Assembly (NCBI GenBank): GCA_022925895.1
Contig: JAKSYS010000042.1
Coordinates: forward strand, 62,001-126,000
From: Fragilaria crotonensis
Taxonomy: Eukaryota > Bacillariophyta > Fragilariophyceae > Fragilariales > Fragilariaceae
Direction: 5' to 3'
Length of the DNA stretch: 64,000 nt
Shown: piece by piece, positions 1-11,364 of the stretch
Position numbering within the stretch: position 1 is the first letter of the stretch
How the letters are laid out: the number at the start of each line of letters is the position of its first letter
Made by a program: the position numbers and the translations under genes
Notes under the pieces: generated by a model
The model's input: the letters and a program-made list of their open reading frames with translations, nothing else
Told to the model about the DNA's origin: nothing
The model's database searches: none

Positions 1-1440
1 TCCTACAAGAAATGCTGAGCTTAACGCCCAATTCATATCTGTCGGATTGAGTTACGAGGAGGCAGATATGTTCAATACTAATTGACGATGATTTGAAATC
101 TGAGAGTTTTGGGAATCGCTTTACAAAAACTCGAATATATGCTTAATCAGAGAAATCGCTAGAAAAGCGTTTTCGGTTTCAGTCAGTTGACCAAACGAAA
201 GCCTAAAGCTGCCTTTCGTGAAGCGGAAGCGGATTCACACAGTAAATCCTTCCCAAACATTTTCTGCGAAAATCGATGCCAAGCTGATAGGAGTTGATAT
301 CACATTAGCAAATTTCTGCTTCAATCAGCGACTTGAACCTGGTATTACGTTGAACCAAGAAACTGGTGCTGTTTCACGCCCACAGTACCAGGTACCTTAA
401 AATGAGAAGGGATATGAACTGCATGAGACAGGAAAGTTATTGACAAGCAGAACACCGAAAGCTTGTAATCAATCTTTTCAGAAATCATTCCTTCTCCGTA
501 CAAGGAGGTACTATGTTCTATGTGGATACCAATACAAACCATCATTTCAGGAGAAGAAGTATCTTAGTTAGCCTAGGTTTCATATGTTGCCCTGAGATGA
601 GACATGTTTGACACCAGAATCTCCTCTTTTCATCTGTCTCAGCAACCACAGTCTTGATTTCAGATTTATTTCTGAGAGTGTGACGAGGCTTTTGAACACT
701 CAGTATTTTTTCTTTAGAGTCGTCAATTCTTGTTAATTTTGAGTTAGCGTTTTCTATTTATAAGACGACTATTTAACAAAGTATTAAGGGAAGCCTTGCA
801 ACAAGCGGGTTGATGACATGTGCATGTTGTTGCCATTTTGAATTGACAAGAGTATTATTTGTCGATTTGAGAATGAATGGGGTCGGCGTGGTCTCAAGCA
901 TATCATTAATCTCCAATGCATCTATTTTAGAATTTGGAGTTCGACCATGTCGTTATGGCATTTATTTGATCGTTGGATACTTTGAAAACATTCTTGTAGT
1001 GAATTGCATATAAATTCCAACCACGAGCCATGAGTAATTGATTTGCATCTCTTTAACCATATATCACAGCAGACTTATGACCATAATGGGCGCTTGTTTT
1101 GTTCGAAATCCGAAGACATGGATGTGCTTCATTCAGGCCATTCGCCCATCGATCACAGAAATTCGTTGAGTTTCTCCACATAAAACCCATTTATGGTTCG
1201 TCCATGGTAATTTTTTCTAAAAATTTCCTTTCGACCCACCATTATTGAGTCTACTTCTTGTTGCGGATCGTGGCATTATATTCGAATTGAGTTCCTTTAT
1301 AAAATGCATTCTATCGTGGGTCGTTATTTATTATTTGATATGAATTCCTGGATAAAAGATAGAAGACATTCTTCTTAACACACTGTCGAATTTCGCTGAT
1401 TTGGCTACGCCGAGCAGTCTCAATTGAAGACTTTCTTGTG
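1..1440. other. No gene recognised
   Basis: AT-rich DNA with only very short open frames on either strand and no protein motif I recognise. No splice-linked exons or RNA gene could be made out. It precedes a stretch of tandem repeats, so repeat-derived intergenic DNA is the likely nature. Confidence 0.5.
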
Positions 1441-1700
1441 ATCACCCTTCCAAACAACCTTTCGCTCGAACTTCGTTGGCGGCCAATCCTTTAAAGAATA
1501 TGAAACTCTACGACGCCAAACTATCGACTTTCGATGGCTTGTACTCCCCATAGAAATACGAGACCCTTCCGAACTACCTTTCGCTCGAACTTCGTTGGCG
1601 GCCAGTCCTTAAAAGAATATGAAACTCTACGACGCCAAACTATCTCATTTCGCTGGCTTGTACTCCCCATAGAAATACGACACCCTTCGGTACCAGTTCG
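1441..1700. repeat. Two-copy tandem repeat, about 119-bp period
   Basis: The string TTCGCTCGAACTTCGTTGGC occurs at about 1461 and again at about 1580. The shared block extends through the AAAGAATATGAAACTCTACG motif and the ACTATC segment. A third partial copy (the CCCCATAGAAATACGA segment) follows at about 1665. The copies differ by a few substitutions. The open frames here look like translated repeat, not a gene. Confidence 0.8.
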
Positions 1701-1869
1701 CATGTTCAAAATTCAAACTGTCGAGGCCAAATAAGAGGTACGCAGGGTACAATTTTCGACTCCTTCAGGGATTCAGGGTACATCTCGGGTAGAATATGGA
1801 ACTTAACCGCCACTGCGAAGCACACCCCGAACACAAACCAAAGACCGTAATATAAATGTAAGGGTTTGA

Positions 1870-2400
1870 TACATCATATTGGGGGAGGGGCGGTTAGATG
1901 ATGTTGTCATCTAACTGATACATCACATGGGGGGAAGGGCGGTTAGATGATGTCGTCATCGAACAAGTCTCACAATTATATTTCACAACCCACATCAAAA
2001 TTGGGGGGGGGGGCGGCCAGATGATGATAGCATCGAACACGTCTAACAATTATATTTCACAACCCCACTTGCAACAGGATTATGGGGGCGGCTAGATGAT
2101 GTTTCACGAACAAGTCTTACAATTATATTTCACAACCCACATCAAAGTGGGGGGGGGGCGGCCAGATGATGATAGCATCGAACAAGTCTCACAATTACAT
2201 CTCACAACCCCACTTGCAACAGGATTATGGGGGCGGTTAGATGATGTTACTTTTTTAGATTCCCACCCCATAATGTCACTATGGACAGTGCAAATGTTCA
2301 GTAAATGGGGGCGGTTAGATGATGTTACTTTTTAGATTCCCACCCCATAATGTCACTATGGACAGTGCAAATAAATGTTCAGTAGCGTTTTGTCATCGAA
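1870..2400. repeat. Compound minisatellite with G-runs
   Basis: A GGGGGCGGTTAGATGATGTT-type motif recurs at least six times, interleaved with a CACAATTATATTTCACAACCC motif. Higher-order periods are visible: about 147 bp (the CATCAAA-plus-G-run junction at about 1993 and 2140) and about 78 bp (2228 and 2306). Several junctions carry runs of 8-12 G. No gene is present. Confidence 0.8.
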
Positions 2401-2590
2401 CAAGTGTCACGATTATGTTTCACAACCCATTATTGCACACAGCTGTACCAATACATACCAGTGCCATTGTTCAGTAAAATTTTGTCATGGAGCAACTTTC
2501 AAAATTATGAAATTTCACAACCCCACTGCACCAGAAATGCTCCATCTTAATGACAAAGAAGCAGTCAAGCACCTGTAGCAAATTTGGACT

Positions 2591-2898
2591 TGCAAAAAGG
2601 AACAAGAAGCCGGATAGGAAGAAGCAAACCGTCTTAAAAACAAGAAACAGTATAAGATTACAATAGCATCTTGGGTCATGCCTGGCTTGTTGCATTGTCT
2701 CAGGGGCACACCAGCTCAACCAACAACAAAGAAGGTATAATGCAAAAAGGAACAAGAAGCCGGATAGGAAGAAGCAAACCGTCTTGCAACCAAAACAAGA
2801 AACAGAAGTATAAGATTACAATAGCATCTTGGGTCATGCCTGGCTTGTTGCATTGTCTCAGGGGCACACCAGCTCAACCAACAACAAAGAAGGTATAA
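2591..2898. repeat. Two-copy tandem duplication, about 150 bp
   Basis: A block starting TGCAAAAAGGAACAAGAAGC at 2591 is repeated almost perfectly from 2741. It ends in GAAGGTATAA both times. The second copy is about 8 bp longer because of small insertions near CTTGCAACCAAAACAAG. It directly abuts the 3' end of the minus-strand relic next to it. Confidence 0.9.
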
Positions 2899-4216
2899 AG
2901 GTCCAGCGCACAGCAATGGTAACCCACTTTTCCATATAATTATCGAGGAGCAACAAACCAAACGCTTCATCACTTTTAGTTACAAGTTTTCCACCACGCC
3001 CATCTCCGGCTTTTGACACCAACGTGGTCTTCTTTGCATTTCTCCATTGCCTTGCCCCGCATACATTCCAAGAACCTGTCAAAGAACCAGAAGAATGCAT
3101 TCTTCTCTCTTTCTGTTGTTGCTCTGAGCTTACAGAATTCGCCAATACTGTAAAACTCTTCTCCGTTGTTTGAACTCGGCGATTGCTTTCCTTGCAAGTG
3201 CCCCACCTGTTTGTTCACACGAACTCCTCTTTGTATTCAATGCATGATTAAAACAACTTTCGTACAGCATTTGAAAACTTACATGCTTGTGAGGCTCCAC
3301 TTTTTCATGATTCATCACCAACTGGAATGCTTTTTGGAACATTGCGTCGTTATTTATGAACTTGATTCGGCGGAATACATCTGATTTGACAAATTGATTA
3401 ACACAATCTGCCACATGCTTCTCTTGTTTCTGAATTGATTCAGCCTTTGACAAGCCACGAACCGAAATGCCAACATCAATAATCTGACGAGACGGCAACA
3501 TGACATTAGGATTTGCATTGTTTGGAGGATCCACTGCACCTTGCTGGGAACTGCGGTTCAACTCCCTACGATGAGCCTCAGCCCTCATTGCTGCGGCTTC
3601 TGCCTCGTCCTCCATTTCCCTTCAATACCCATTGTATCTCTGTCGACGTCCCCTGCTATCATCCTCATCTGATGAAGTTGACGACCAGCCATGCTTTTCC
3701 TTATTTTCAGCCGTTATTGTTGGCGAGTTCTGCCCCCTTCGTCATCACTTGATTCGTCCTGCACAGCATCCTCACCATACACCTCCTCTTCATCATCCTC
3801 CTTGCTTGTCATCGTTCTCCTCGTCAACATACTCCTCTGATTCGGATGTGCTTTCAATGTCATCGAGTATCAACTTCTGTACCACCAATTTTCTTGGTTT
3901 AATTGGCTTTCTTCTTACCAGCACCAGCAACACGTTTCTTTGTTCTTGGTGGTCACACTGTCGACAGCATTGGATTCGTCACCATCAGGTTTGCCCTTGT
4001 CATCATCCGCTGGATCATTTGTTGTTTTTGTACGCTTATGATTTGCAGCAGCAGCACTTTCATTTACCTTCTTTTGTTTGTTATTTGTCATTTTTGTAGT
4101 CTTTGATCCTCCGCCTTTTGTTACAGGCTGTAGTTGTGCAGCTCCGCCTTTACGGTTCGTGCCTGCTTGTTACGTGGTGATGTCCGAGAAGCTGCTTTGG
4201 CTGCTCCTCTGGCCAT
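2858..4216 (-). pseudogene. Broken repeat-family gene, unknown function
   Basis: Read on the minus strand, the segment gives a plausible protein split over at least four frame changes. It opens with a basic start (MARGAAKAASRTSPRNK, ATG at 4216) and an Asn/Lys/Asp-rich linker. An acidic stretch with repeated Glu/Asp follows at about 3870-3680. Next comes a conserved-looking globular part beginning AESIQKQEKHVADCVNQF (about 3440) with HVSFQMLYESCFNHAL. The end is a cysteine- and tryptophan-containing part including FFWFFDRFLECMRG and SDEAFGLLLLDNYMEKW. The SDEAF...NYxxKW ending recalls a multicopy diatom hypothetical-protein family; that link is from memory and unverified. No catalytic motif is visible. 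It is a decayed mobile-element ORF or repeat-borne gene. Confidence 0.5.
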
Positions 4217-5200
4217 GATGCATGTATCTTTAACAAGCAAGTGTGAAAAAGAAAGTGTGAGAAAGGCAACAATTTGAAGGATCCACATATTACGCCATGC
4301 TTTTGAATCAGATAGGGTTTTTGAATGAGAAGCAGTTCGCCATGTATGTTTAATTTATACCATGACATGATTGAATCATGATTTTTACAGTACAAAATCA
4401 ACATACATGCTTATGTTGTCTCATGTGTTGTGTTTGAATGCAGGTTGATAGTCAGTACAGCTGAGTTTTCCGTTACTACGTAAGTCGTACGTTGAGTTTA
4501 GTCATATCTATTGTTGACATTCCTGCAGTTGTGCCGTAGCATTGCATAGTATATACATATCTTAGCGTGTATTTTTACCACTACTTGTTTTACTTAGGTA
4601 CAATATTATGTTCTATATTCACAACTATTAATGGTAATTCATACTACTTCAGAGTTTGTATCGACCAAAAATTAGATTTACATAGAGAGTTCTGGTAGTT
4701 ATATAAGAATCATAAAAATTGATTTCCAATTGCTACGTACCATATGTAGTAGAAACTGCGCTCCATTTTTTAGCCTGTTCCATGAAAGCAATATAGCATA
4801 CATGTACATAGTTAATATATCTATTATAAAAGTAATATATGTATACATATATGCGTCATGTGTTTATACACCACATATACAAGCATTTCCTAAGTATTTT
4901 GAGTTCCTGTACTCAAGTCCCAGGTGCGGAGTCACCCTTTTTGCATAGAAACAATGTAATCCCTTTTCGTGTGTTATGTGTTTGTGGTGTCATGTATGAC
5001 ACCACAAACAATTGCACGATTGCTTCTCAGAAGCAATTGTGCATTCGTTTGTTTCGCGATTGTCACCATTGCTGTCGGATCAGGAAGAGTTGCCACTAAG
5101 TTGTCGAAGACGCGCTCGCATTGCCACCAGTGGTGGTCGTTGCGAGGAACTGAACTGACATCGTGCGGCCTTTACTTGCCAGAAAGCAAGAGAGGGCCCG
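4217..5200. other. AT-rich intergenic DNA
   Basis: No coding frame is supported. It has many ATATAC/TATACATA tracts (4600-4860) and, near its right end, two consecutive inverted repeats listed separately. It lies between a minus-strand relic starting at 4216 and a plus-strand relic starting at 5201, so it could hold divergent promoters. Confidence 0.4.
4979..5044. repeat. Two consecutive hairpins, the first a perfect palindrome
   Basis: 4979-5010 is a perfect inverted repeat with 15-bp arms (TGTTTGTGGTGTCAT) and a 2-base centre. It is followed immediately, at 5011-5044, by a second near-perfect inverted repeat (arms like ATTGCACGATTGCTTCT, centre CAG). They may be the tip of a small inverted-repeat element or a cruciform-forming site. 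Confidence 0.75.
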
Positions 5201-7200
5201 ATGTCGCATAATCGACGTGGTGGTGATAGGGTCGCGGGCGTGGAAAATAAGACTTCCCCATGCAAGACGTCGGTGCTAAATTTGGGGAAGACACCGCAAG
5301 TGCCAGGATTGCATGATGTGGACGAGAAGAAGGACGCAAATAAACAACTGCCAGCAAAGCGCAACGAGAGGGAGAGTCTCCTGACAAGAAATAGGAGGAT
5401 TATGAGGCTGTTGTCGATGGCAGTTATTCCTGAGGAGAGGAGTGCTTTCAGGCGACGGTTCCGGCAGGCAAGCAAGGATGAAAAGAAGCATGTGAAATCA
5501 GAACAAAGCAATCTGTGCCACGTTATGATGAGTTGGATCGCCAAAGCCTTTCAATGTGAGCCGTTCCAGCTACGACGGGCGGGCGACATGTTCCCCGAGG
5601 CACGGATTGAATCGGAGTTCCTTAACAAATTTTATATTATGGATGTCATTCTGAACCGGGCGCCTTCATCAGCAGCAGTGACGGGGGTGCAGGCTCCATC
5701 TGATCACAGGAAACAACCTGTTGTTGACTGTGACGTGGTCCGACCACTTCGATTGTACCAGCCGGACGACGCTCTACCTGAGAAGGATTATTGTTATAGG
5801 GCTGCTATCCTTTTCTTACCCCAGTGTGGCGTGTTCTACTGTCATAGGGAGCGTCGTAGGGGAGATGCTGGTGTGCCGGGCTCGTTCATAGCCCATGACA
5901 TGAGCTGGCTACGCCTGCAACGTGAGCTGACATGTGGTGGTCGTGAGGTGTCTTACACGTTTGGCAGCGACAGCTTTGTGAAGCGTTTATACTGAGCGTA
6001 CGGGCCATCGTGTCTATCGTGATGAGCATGACTTCAGCTCTGGTTGGCACTTCCTTGATGAGAATCACCGCGTGTCGGCGTGGAGGATTTCCACTGGGAG
6101 AACGCACCATTCCCAGCAGAACCGAGTCATCTACAGGGCTGTTCAATGCCACGATGTGGATGGTCCCAAGTTGGCGCCTGATTTATTACAGGGCTACAAC
6201 AACTTTGGCACCTGCCCTTGCGACTATCTGGCTGCCGAGTACCAACAGCGGCTTTCTTCTTCTTCCAGTGCTAGGAAAGATGGACGGCACTATGTTGCCG
6301 GGTATCTTCACTACCAGCTGCCTGATTCTTGTTGGATCATCGATCCCGTGGACAACCACTTTGTTGATGTGATGGTTGATGTCGACACGGTTGGTAACGG
6401 GACAAGGAATCGCCAGTCTGTTGTCATGATCCGGAATGTCACTAAGATCAACACTGACAATGACCACATCGGATTGCTTGAGCGTATCACGTCGCACAAC
6501 GCGGAGCTTCGGAAGGTGGAGGGTAAGGGACATGCATGCAATAAATGTGAGGATCTTGGGACGATGCATGCCATCGGAACAAGAATACCACTTGGAGGGG
6601 TGGGCACGCCGGCTCCGTACTCTGCAAACGGGAAGGTTCCGGGGGATGCCCTTCGTGATTTAGTTGTTGACTTGGCGAGCCTTGGGAGTCGCTGCTTCCC
6701 GACGGTGTACTCGCTCCGTTGTTAGGGACGTGGAGGGGGACTCCGGCATGCTTCCAGTTGTGCCAATGGGCGGTGAGGCTCTCACTGATACCGAAGATGC
6801 TGACGAGGCGATGGATGGGCATGATGTGGAGCTTGATGACGACGAATCAATTGTCCATGAGAAGGCTCGGGCAAAAGTTGAGCGTTGCCGAAGGGTCGGG
6901 TACACCATCGACATGAGTATCAACCTCGGGAACGCGTCGCACTTCGATGTGCATGACGCGTCCCCAGGCTACAGTGTGTGGACTGAGGAGGTGCCTGGCC
7001 GTGGTGCCAACTTTTTTTTTGTCCTTCCAAATGTATATGGAACAAAACCTGATGGGCGGAGCACCTTCAGTGGCATGGCGGTGAGGCTTGGCCATGGCGT
7101 GGCCATCAGCTGGAATGGCCGCGTGATCCGTCATTGTACATCCGTTTCAAATTGTACGGATGCCTGTGTCCACCAGCAGCAGACATACTCAATGCATCTC
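5201..7200 (+). pseudogene. Broken gene with Fe(II)/2OG dioxygenase-like C-terminal part
   Basis: Three long open segments in successive frames join into one protein of roughly 670 residues. Segment one (5201-5995) ends ...DSFVKRLY and continues in the next frame as TERTGHRVYRDEHDFSSGW. Segment two runs to 6725 and the third to about 7200. Two single-base shifts (about 5985-5995 and 6718) account for the breaks. The last part contains HFDVHDASPGYSVWTEEVPG, then FFFVLPNVYG, then LGHGVAISWNGRVIRHCTSV. The spacing of HxD, a distal H and the surrounding strands resembles the double-stranded beta-helix of 2OG dioxygenases, including the TET/JBP-like genes carried by some fungal transposons. That assignment is inference. 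The N-terminal 450 residues are unrecognised. The repeat-rich setting suggests a mobile-element passenger gene. Confidence 0.5.
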
Positions 7201-8204
7201 TCAAGCAAACCAAGATACCAAGGCATTCTATTCTGGCATATATGATTGGAAGACGTAGTGCTAGGTTTGCAGCACTGTTTTGCAACATCCATAAAGTCAC
7301 GACAAGTCACCTTACTCTTGTTGGTGCAAACTGAATTTGTCTTATTGACATTGCATTTTTGTTGTTGTTGTCTTCTGGTCAGGTTGTGGGTTGATGCACA
7401 TCACAACATTGCCTTCACCAGCAGCATTAACAAAAATCTTGAGAAGGTCCATCATCATCACATTCATCTTCACCTGTAAGGTGTAGTCTACTGGTGCTGA
7501 CCAAATAATAACACATCAACAAGTTCCTGGTGACAGACCATGATGAAAGGAAAGTGGTGCAATCTGGGTTTGGGGAGGATGTTAAGAGTGGCTGGACATG
7601 GAAGTTTGTAATCAACAAGCTCAAGCCTGAGCATTCATAAGGAGAGCACTATGCGACGACTCTCCGCTCCGTCTCTCACTTCTTTTGTCCAATACATGGC
7701 AGTAGTACTCTAAAGATTTTGTTTGTTCCTCACAGAACTTGAATCCTCGCTTTGACAGCTAACCAAGCATAGCCACCATTCAAGGGTTTCATCGAATTTT
7801 GTAGCTCCTTGCTGCGGAGTGTTGTATGTTCTGGTCATGGAAACTTGCTCTCTTATTGGAGAGCTCCTGCATGCAAAGGATGGTGTCCTTTATCTAGGTT
7901 GCAGGATCATCCCAGCCACTCCAAGCAATTCAAGCAACGTAAGAGGAGTGATTTGCCTAGCAATTGACAATCCAAGACGTCCTTCATTACAGGGTGTTGT
8001 ATGGATAGAGTAGCAAGCAAATTGTTTCCTTAGGCTACAGCATGAACTACCTGGTGGAAGCAATTAAGGAGACTATGGTCTCCATGCAACATTCCACAAG
8101 TATCAAAATCTCCAACAATATTGCCTTGTACGCTTCCAATGAGTAAAACTCAAGCACCAAGGCTCTCAGCAATCCACCATAATGGTTCCATCTGCTGACT
8201 TTAA
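7201..8204. other. No intact gene; scattered coding-like debris
   Basis: On the plus strand, 7518-7640 reads as a short plausible peptide (NKFLVTDHDERKVVQSGFG...) ending in TAA, with no family I recognise. On the minus strand, the stretch from about 8200 down may hold the decayed C-terminal part of the neighbouring MULE transposase relic (for example MLHGDHSLLNCF), but frames change repeatedly. Confidence 0.35.
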
Positions 8205-8871
8205 TTGTTTATAGCACGTACCACATTCTGGAGACAAAAGACAGCATCAAGCAGAGTGCATGAGTCTAGAATGGCAAGGGAGGTGAGCAGAGCATCACTA
8301 CTAGTCCATAACCAAAGACTGCATGAATGTCATCTAGCCTTTTGCTTGAGTGAAACGAACTACAGAAATGTATGGGTAACAAACATGGTTGAGCTGCCAT
8401 ATCATAACATCTAATGCAATTGGTGTGGCACAGGTGTCCCAGTCAAACATAATTGCGCCTGTTTGCCAGCAAATTCCCACCATTGTATCATTCTCATCAC
8501 ATTGAATGTCAAAAAGAAAAGATGGATCCTCTTGGTGCAATTGGCAAAGGAAGTGAACCATCACGCACATAGCTAGTACTTCCAGGATCAGAGCGTGCCT
8601 ATTTCAACACAATCATAGGCAATTTCCTGTGCAATAGACAGATACTCCAGAGGCAGATTTTCACAAGGACTGAGAATGAACTCGCATCTCCCTCTGAGGC
8701 TGTTCTCTCTGAAAGGAGATCAAAGTCTCCATTCATGAGCTTCAAGTTGATCTTGGTTTTCATGTTATGGATAAATTGGCTGGAAACATTGAAATCTTTT
8801 GGCAACATATTGCAAAACAAGCCTCTCATCCACCGCTCATGCAGCCACACCCATATTGTGTGCAGCACCAT
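8205..8871 (-). pseudogene. MULE-type transposase relic
   Basis: Two minus-strand open segments look like consecutive parts of a Mutator-like transposase. The first (8871-8599) includes WMRGLFCNMLPKDFNVSSQF, typical of the region before the DDE domain. The second (8570-8334) includes QEDPSFLFDI, MVGICWQTGAIMFDWDTC and LDVMIWQLNHVCYPYISVV. This matches the MULE pattern of an aromatic-rich WQTG block followed by the first catalytic Asp in an LD context and a YPYISVV strand. The downstream catalytic residues cannot be placed. Frame changes make it non-functional. No terminal inverted repeats were found. Confidence 0.55.
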
Positions 8872-9561
8872 GCATAGTGTTTGATCTTGGGTTTTTATTT
8901 CCTCGTTTGCCCCGGCAAATACCTTGGGCGCACCTGCCCCACCTGCACTGTTTCAACTCTGCGACGTCCCATTTTGGGTGGGATTGCGCGCCCTTGCCAC
9001 GGCTACTTGTTGCGATGCCGAGGACTTGCTGGCTGCCACCTTTGTCACACTCACCTTTACTCAACAGATGCAAAATGGAGTGCGCAATGAAATGATCGGC
9101 CATGGCTGCTCAGGACACCCCGACATTTTCCCTGTGCTTGCGTTAGCCTCGCGAGTCATAATGCTCTGTGCCCAGGGTGCCTCACCCGAGCGAGACCACT
9201 CTCAATGGCGTCCGCACCCATCCGGGCGCCCCCTTTCCATACCTCACATTGGCTTCCCTTACCACACATATCCGCGCCGCGCTCCACCTGCACCCAGATC
9301 CTACCTACACTCTTGCAGATGTTTCCATTTGCTCCACTCAGGCTGGGGGCATGGCTCATTCCTGTGTGCTGGCGTCGACAGCAATCACATCCGCTTTGTT
9401 GGCAGTTGGCGGTCCGATGAGATGGTTCGATTCATGTTCAGGCACAGCCTGTCATGACCGGCCTCCCTGCTGCAATGCTTCAAGGCGGCACCATTCTCAT
9501 CACTCCCCCATATCCGCTAAACTCCCCACCCGCCTTCCGCCTCCCAATCTTTCCTGTCATG
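8872..9561. other. C-rich stretch without a supported gene
   Basis: Long overlapping open frames occur on both strands because stops are rare in this C-rich DNA, but none has a recognisable motif. Their composition (Cys, His, Pro, Ser) is that of non-coding sequence. It lies just outside the right-hand repeat group of the minus-strand DIRS-order relic. Confidence 0.45.
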
Positions 9562-9683
9562 GCTCTATATTTGGAAGTCAAGCTAGTATTCATGTGAGAC
9601 TGATGTTCTATCTTTGGGTTCTACTAGCCCTAGTAATCCACTCTCTCTCTCTTCCTCCATTACATTCCTTTGTACTGTCTTGC
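9562..9683 (-). repeat. Split direct repeat B2 of the minus-strand DIRS-like relic
   Basis: It shares AGCTAGTATTCATGTGAGAC-like sequence and the TAGCCCTAGTAATC/CTCTCTCTCTTCCTC tract with 9875-9990 in the same orientation. It is the outermost 3' repeat when the element is read on the minus strand. Confidence 0.65.
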
Positions 9684-9712
9684 GCAGGCGGTGTGTGGGA
9701 ATTTAGCTATCT

Positions 9713-9835
9713 AGGTTTGGTTCTTGGAGCCGTCATCTTTGTTGGATTCCGAATCCAATCAATGTTAGACTCCTCCTTAGGATGTTGCTGTCCGCTTGTC
9801 CGTCCACTTGTCCTCTGTTCTTGCACATCCCACGG
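9713..9835 (-). repeat. Split direct repeat A2 of the minus-strand DIRS-like relic
   Basis: It shares GTTGGATTCCGAATCCAATC and TTGCTGTCCGCTTGTCCGTC with 13753-13875, in the same orientation and about 4.04 kb apart. The GGATTCCGAATCC core is palindromic. Confidence 0.75.
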
Positions 9836-9874
9836 AGCTAACTCCTAGTCCTGTTATTGTTCACTCCAGGCACC

Positions 9875-9990
9875 TTCCCTATATGGGAGTCTAGCTAGTA
9901 TGCATGTGAGACCGATGTTCTGGCATCAGGATCTAGCCCTAGTAATCTTCTCTCTCTCTTCCTCTGTTGCATTCCTTTGCTTGTACAGTT
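9875..9990 (-). repeat. Split direct repeat B1 of the minus-strand DIRS-like relic
   Basis: Diverged copy of 9562-9683, sharing GCTAGTATGCATGTGAGACC-like sequence, then CTAGCCCTAGTAATC and a CTCTCTCTCTTCCTC run. It lies between the recombinase gene and repeat A2. Confidence 0.65.
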
Positions 9991-10149
9991 TTGTACGCCC
10001 ATTTTCTTCTTGGTTTATGTCTGACCAACTGTGACCATCTTGGGATTCATTGTCATCTCTGTCGCAACCTCTGGTGTGTTTTGATGTAGTGCATGAAAGC
10101 AAGAGTCCCTTTCCAACTGCTGATCAGCTTTATTGTTTCCACTAGCACG

Positions 10150-11364
10150 CCTGCTTTGAACTATGGCGGCAATGGCCGCCTTCAATCTGAGCTAGGGGGT
10201 GCCCAGCTTGTTTAGTGGGAAGCCAAGTTGGTCCTTGCCATACAGTACTGGTGCTGGCCTCACTTGCATTGAGGCGTGATCTCTGACATAGATGCAGGGT
10301 GCTTCTCCCACACTAGATTGATGGGCCTCCCCATGGCGTTTCCCCATTTTGTTCCACCCTTGACATACCCCAAAACTCTGGCCACTACGTTTGCTACTAA
10401 TGCCCTGACCGGGCGGAGCGGATCGTGGTCCTCGGAGGACTCCATCCTATACTGGCTTGCTTATGGTCATCCCTCTGTCACTATTCTTCTGGGTCCTGCA
10501 TGTAATCAACACTGTGTCCGCGTTTGATAATTCTGCTGCCTCTCTGCTCCTTAATGTGCATCCCTGCCATCTGAACTCAACGTCTTCCACTCCTCTTCCC
10601 TTGGACAGTAGCACGTCCTCACCACAAGCTCCCTCGCACTGCGAAAAAGAAGGCTGTCACAATGAGTTGTCCCGTCGCCTCCTGTAGCTCCGTCCTTATC
10701 ATCCTCGAGGCAATCAAGACTACGGCTGCTGGAACTGCCTGCTGCTGGAGCGTCTCAGGGTCTTCAATCGCATACCCCTTCAGCTGAGCGGCCAAACGGG
10801 TTTGAGTCGTCCACGAGTGTCATGCATGGGGCTCCCATGTTTGTGAACCTGAAGGGCCTGTGCCACACTGTCAATGGCGGCACGAACTGTGCCTGCTTGC
10901 CATCCAGAGCAAGCTCTCATAACTCGATCGGTGGTCCCGGGAATCGACCAGCCTTCTCGCACAGCCGCGGCTGTGAAGCAAGAGAACAGCGCAAGTTGTT
11001 CACCGCGGTCCGGCCTTTGAGGTATGGTCATGTCGGTACCCAATTGCTTCGAGGAACCCCAAGTATCTCTCCCAGCTGACACTTTGCTGGGAGCGGGTTC
11101 CGTTGGTACTAACTGCTGTGTTTTGGGCGGCAGCCGCAGCAGCTCTCCAAGAACACAAGTGATGACCGTCGGAGGCAATGGGATGATCTGGAATGACTGC
11201 GGGACGATGTGAGATGAGGATCGATCAGAAATCATCAAGGACAAAGAACAGTCGTCGAGCTGGAAATCCGGGAAGAGGGCGTTGGCCAGCACAGGGTTCT
11301 GTACCCTATGTGCACTAAAGCTAAAAATTGGGTCTTTTTCAATCACGGGAATTCGTGATTTCAT
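10150..11364 (-). pseudogene. Tyrosine recombinase of the DIRS-like relic, frameshifted
   Basis: The first open segment (11364-10780, 194 residues) has an N-terminal linker with PLPPTVITCVLGELLRLPP. A core-binding-like helical domain follows (SGWQAGTVRAAIDSVAQAL). In other frames come a catalytic-core start (VTAFFFAVRGS, minus strand near 10650, equivalent to the FFAMR block that carries the first catalytic Arg), NADTVLITCRTQKNSDRGMT near 10500 and DPLRPVRALVANVVARVLGY near 10400. The same block order occurs in the recombinase of the other DIRS element in this window. The C-terminal HxxR and nucleophilic Tyr blocks could not be found. At least three frame breaks and an in-frame stop make it dead. 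Confidence 0.6.

Noticed and set aside
1870-2400. Possible CRISPR array
   Set aside because: Repeats are long, variable and without unique spacers of regular length, and the genome is eukaryotic. It is a minisatellite.
5080-5544. 154-codon minus-strand open frame
   Set aside because: It overlaps the better-supported plus-strand gene starting at 5201 and shows no motif.
8924-9848. Two long overlapping plus-strand open frames (177 and 226 codons)
   Set aside because: C-rich DNA with few stops. The translations are low-information, run into the B2 and A2 repeats of the DIRS-like relic and match nothing I know.
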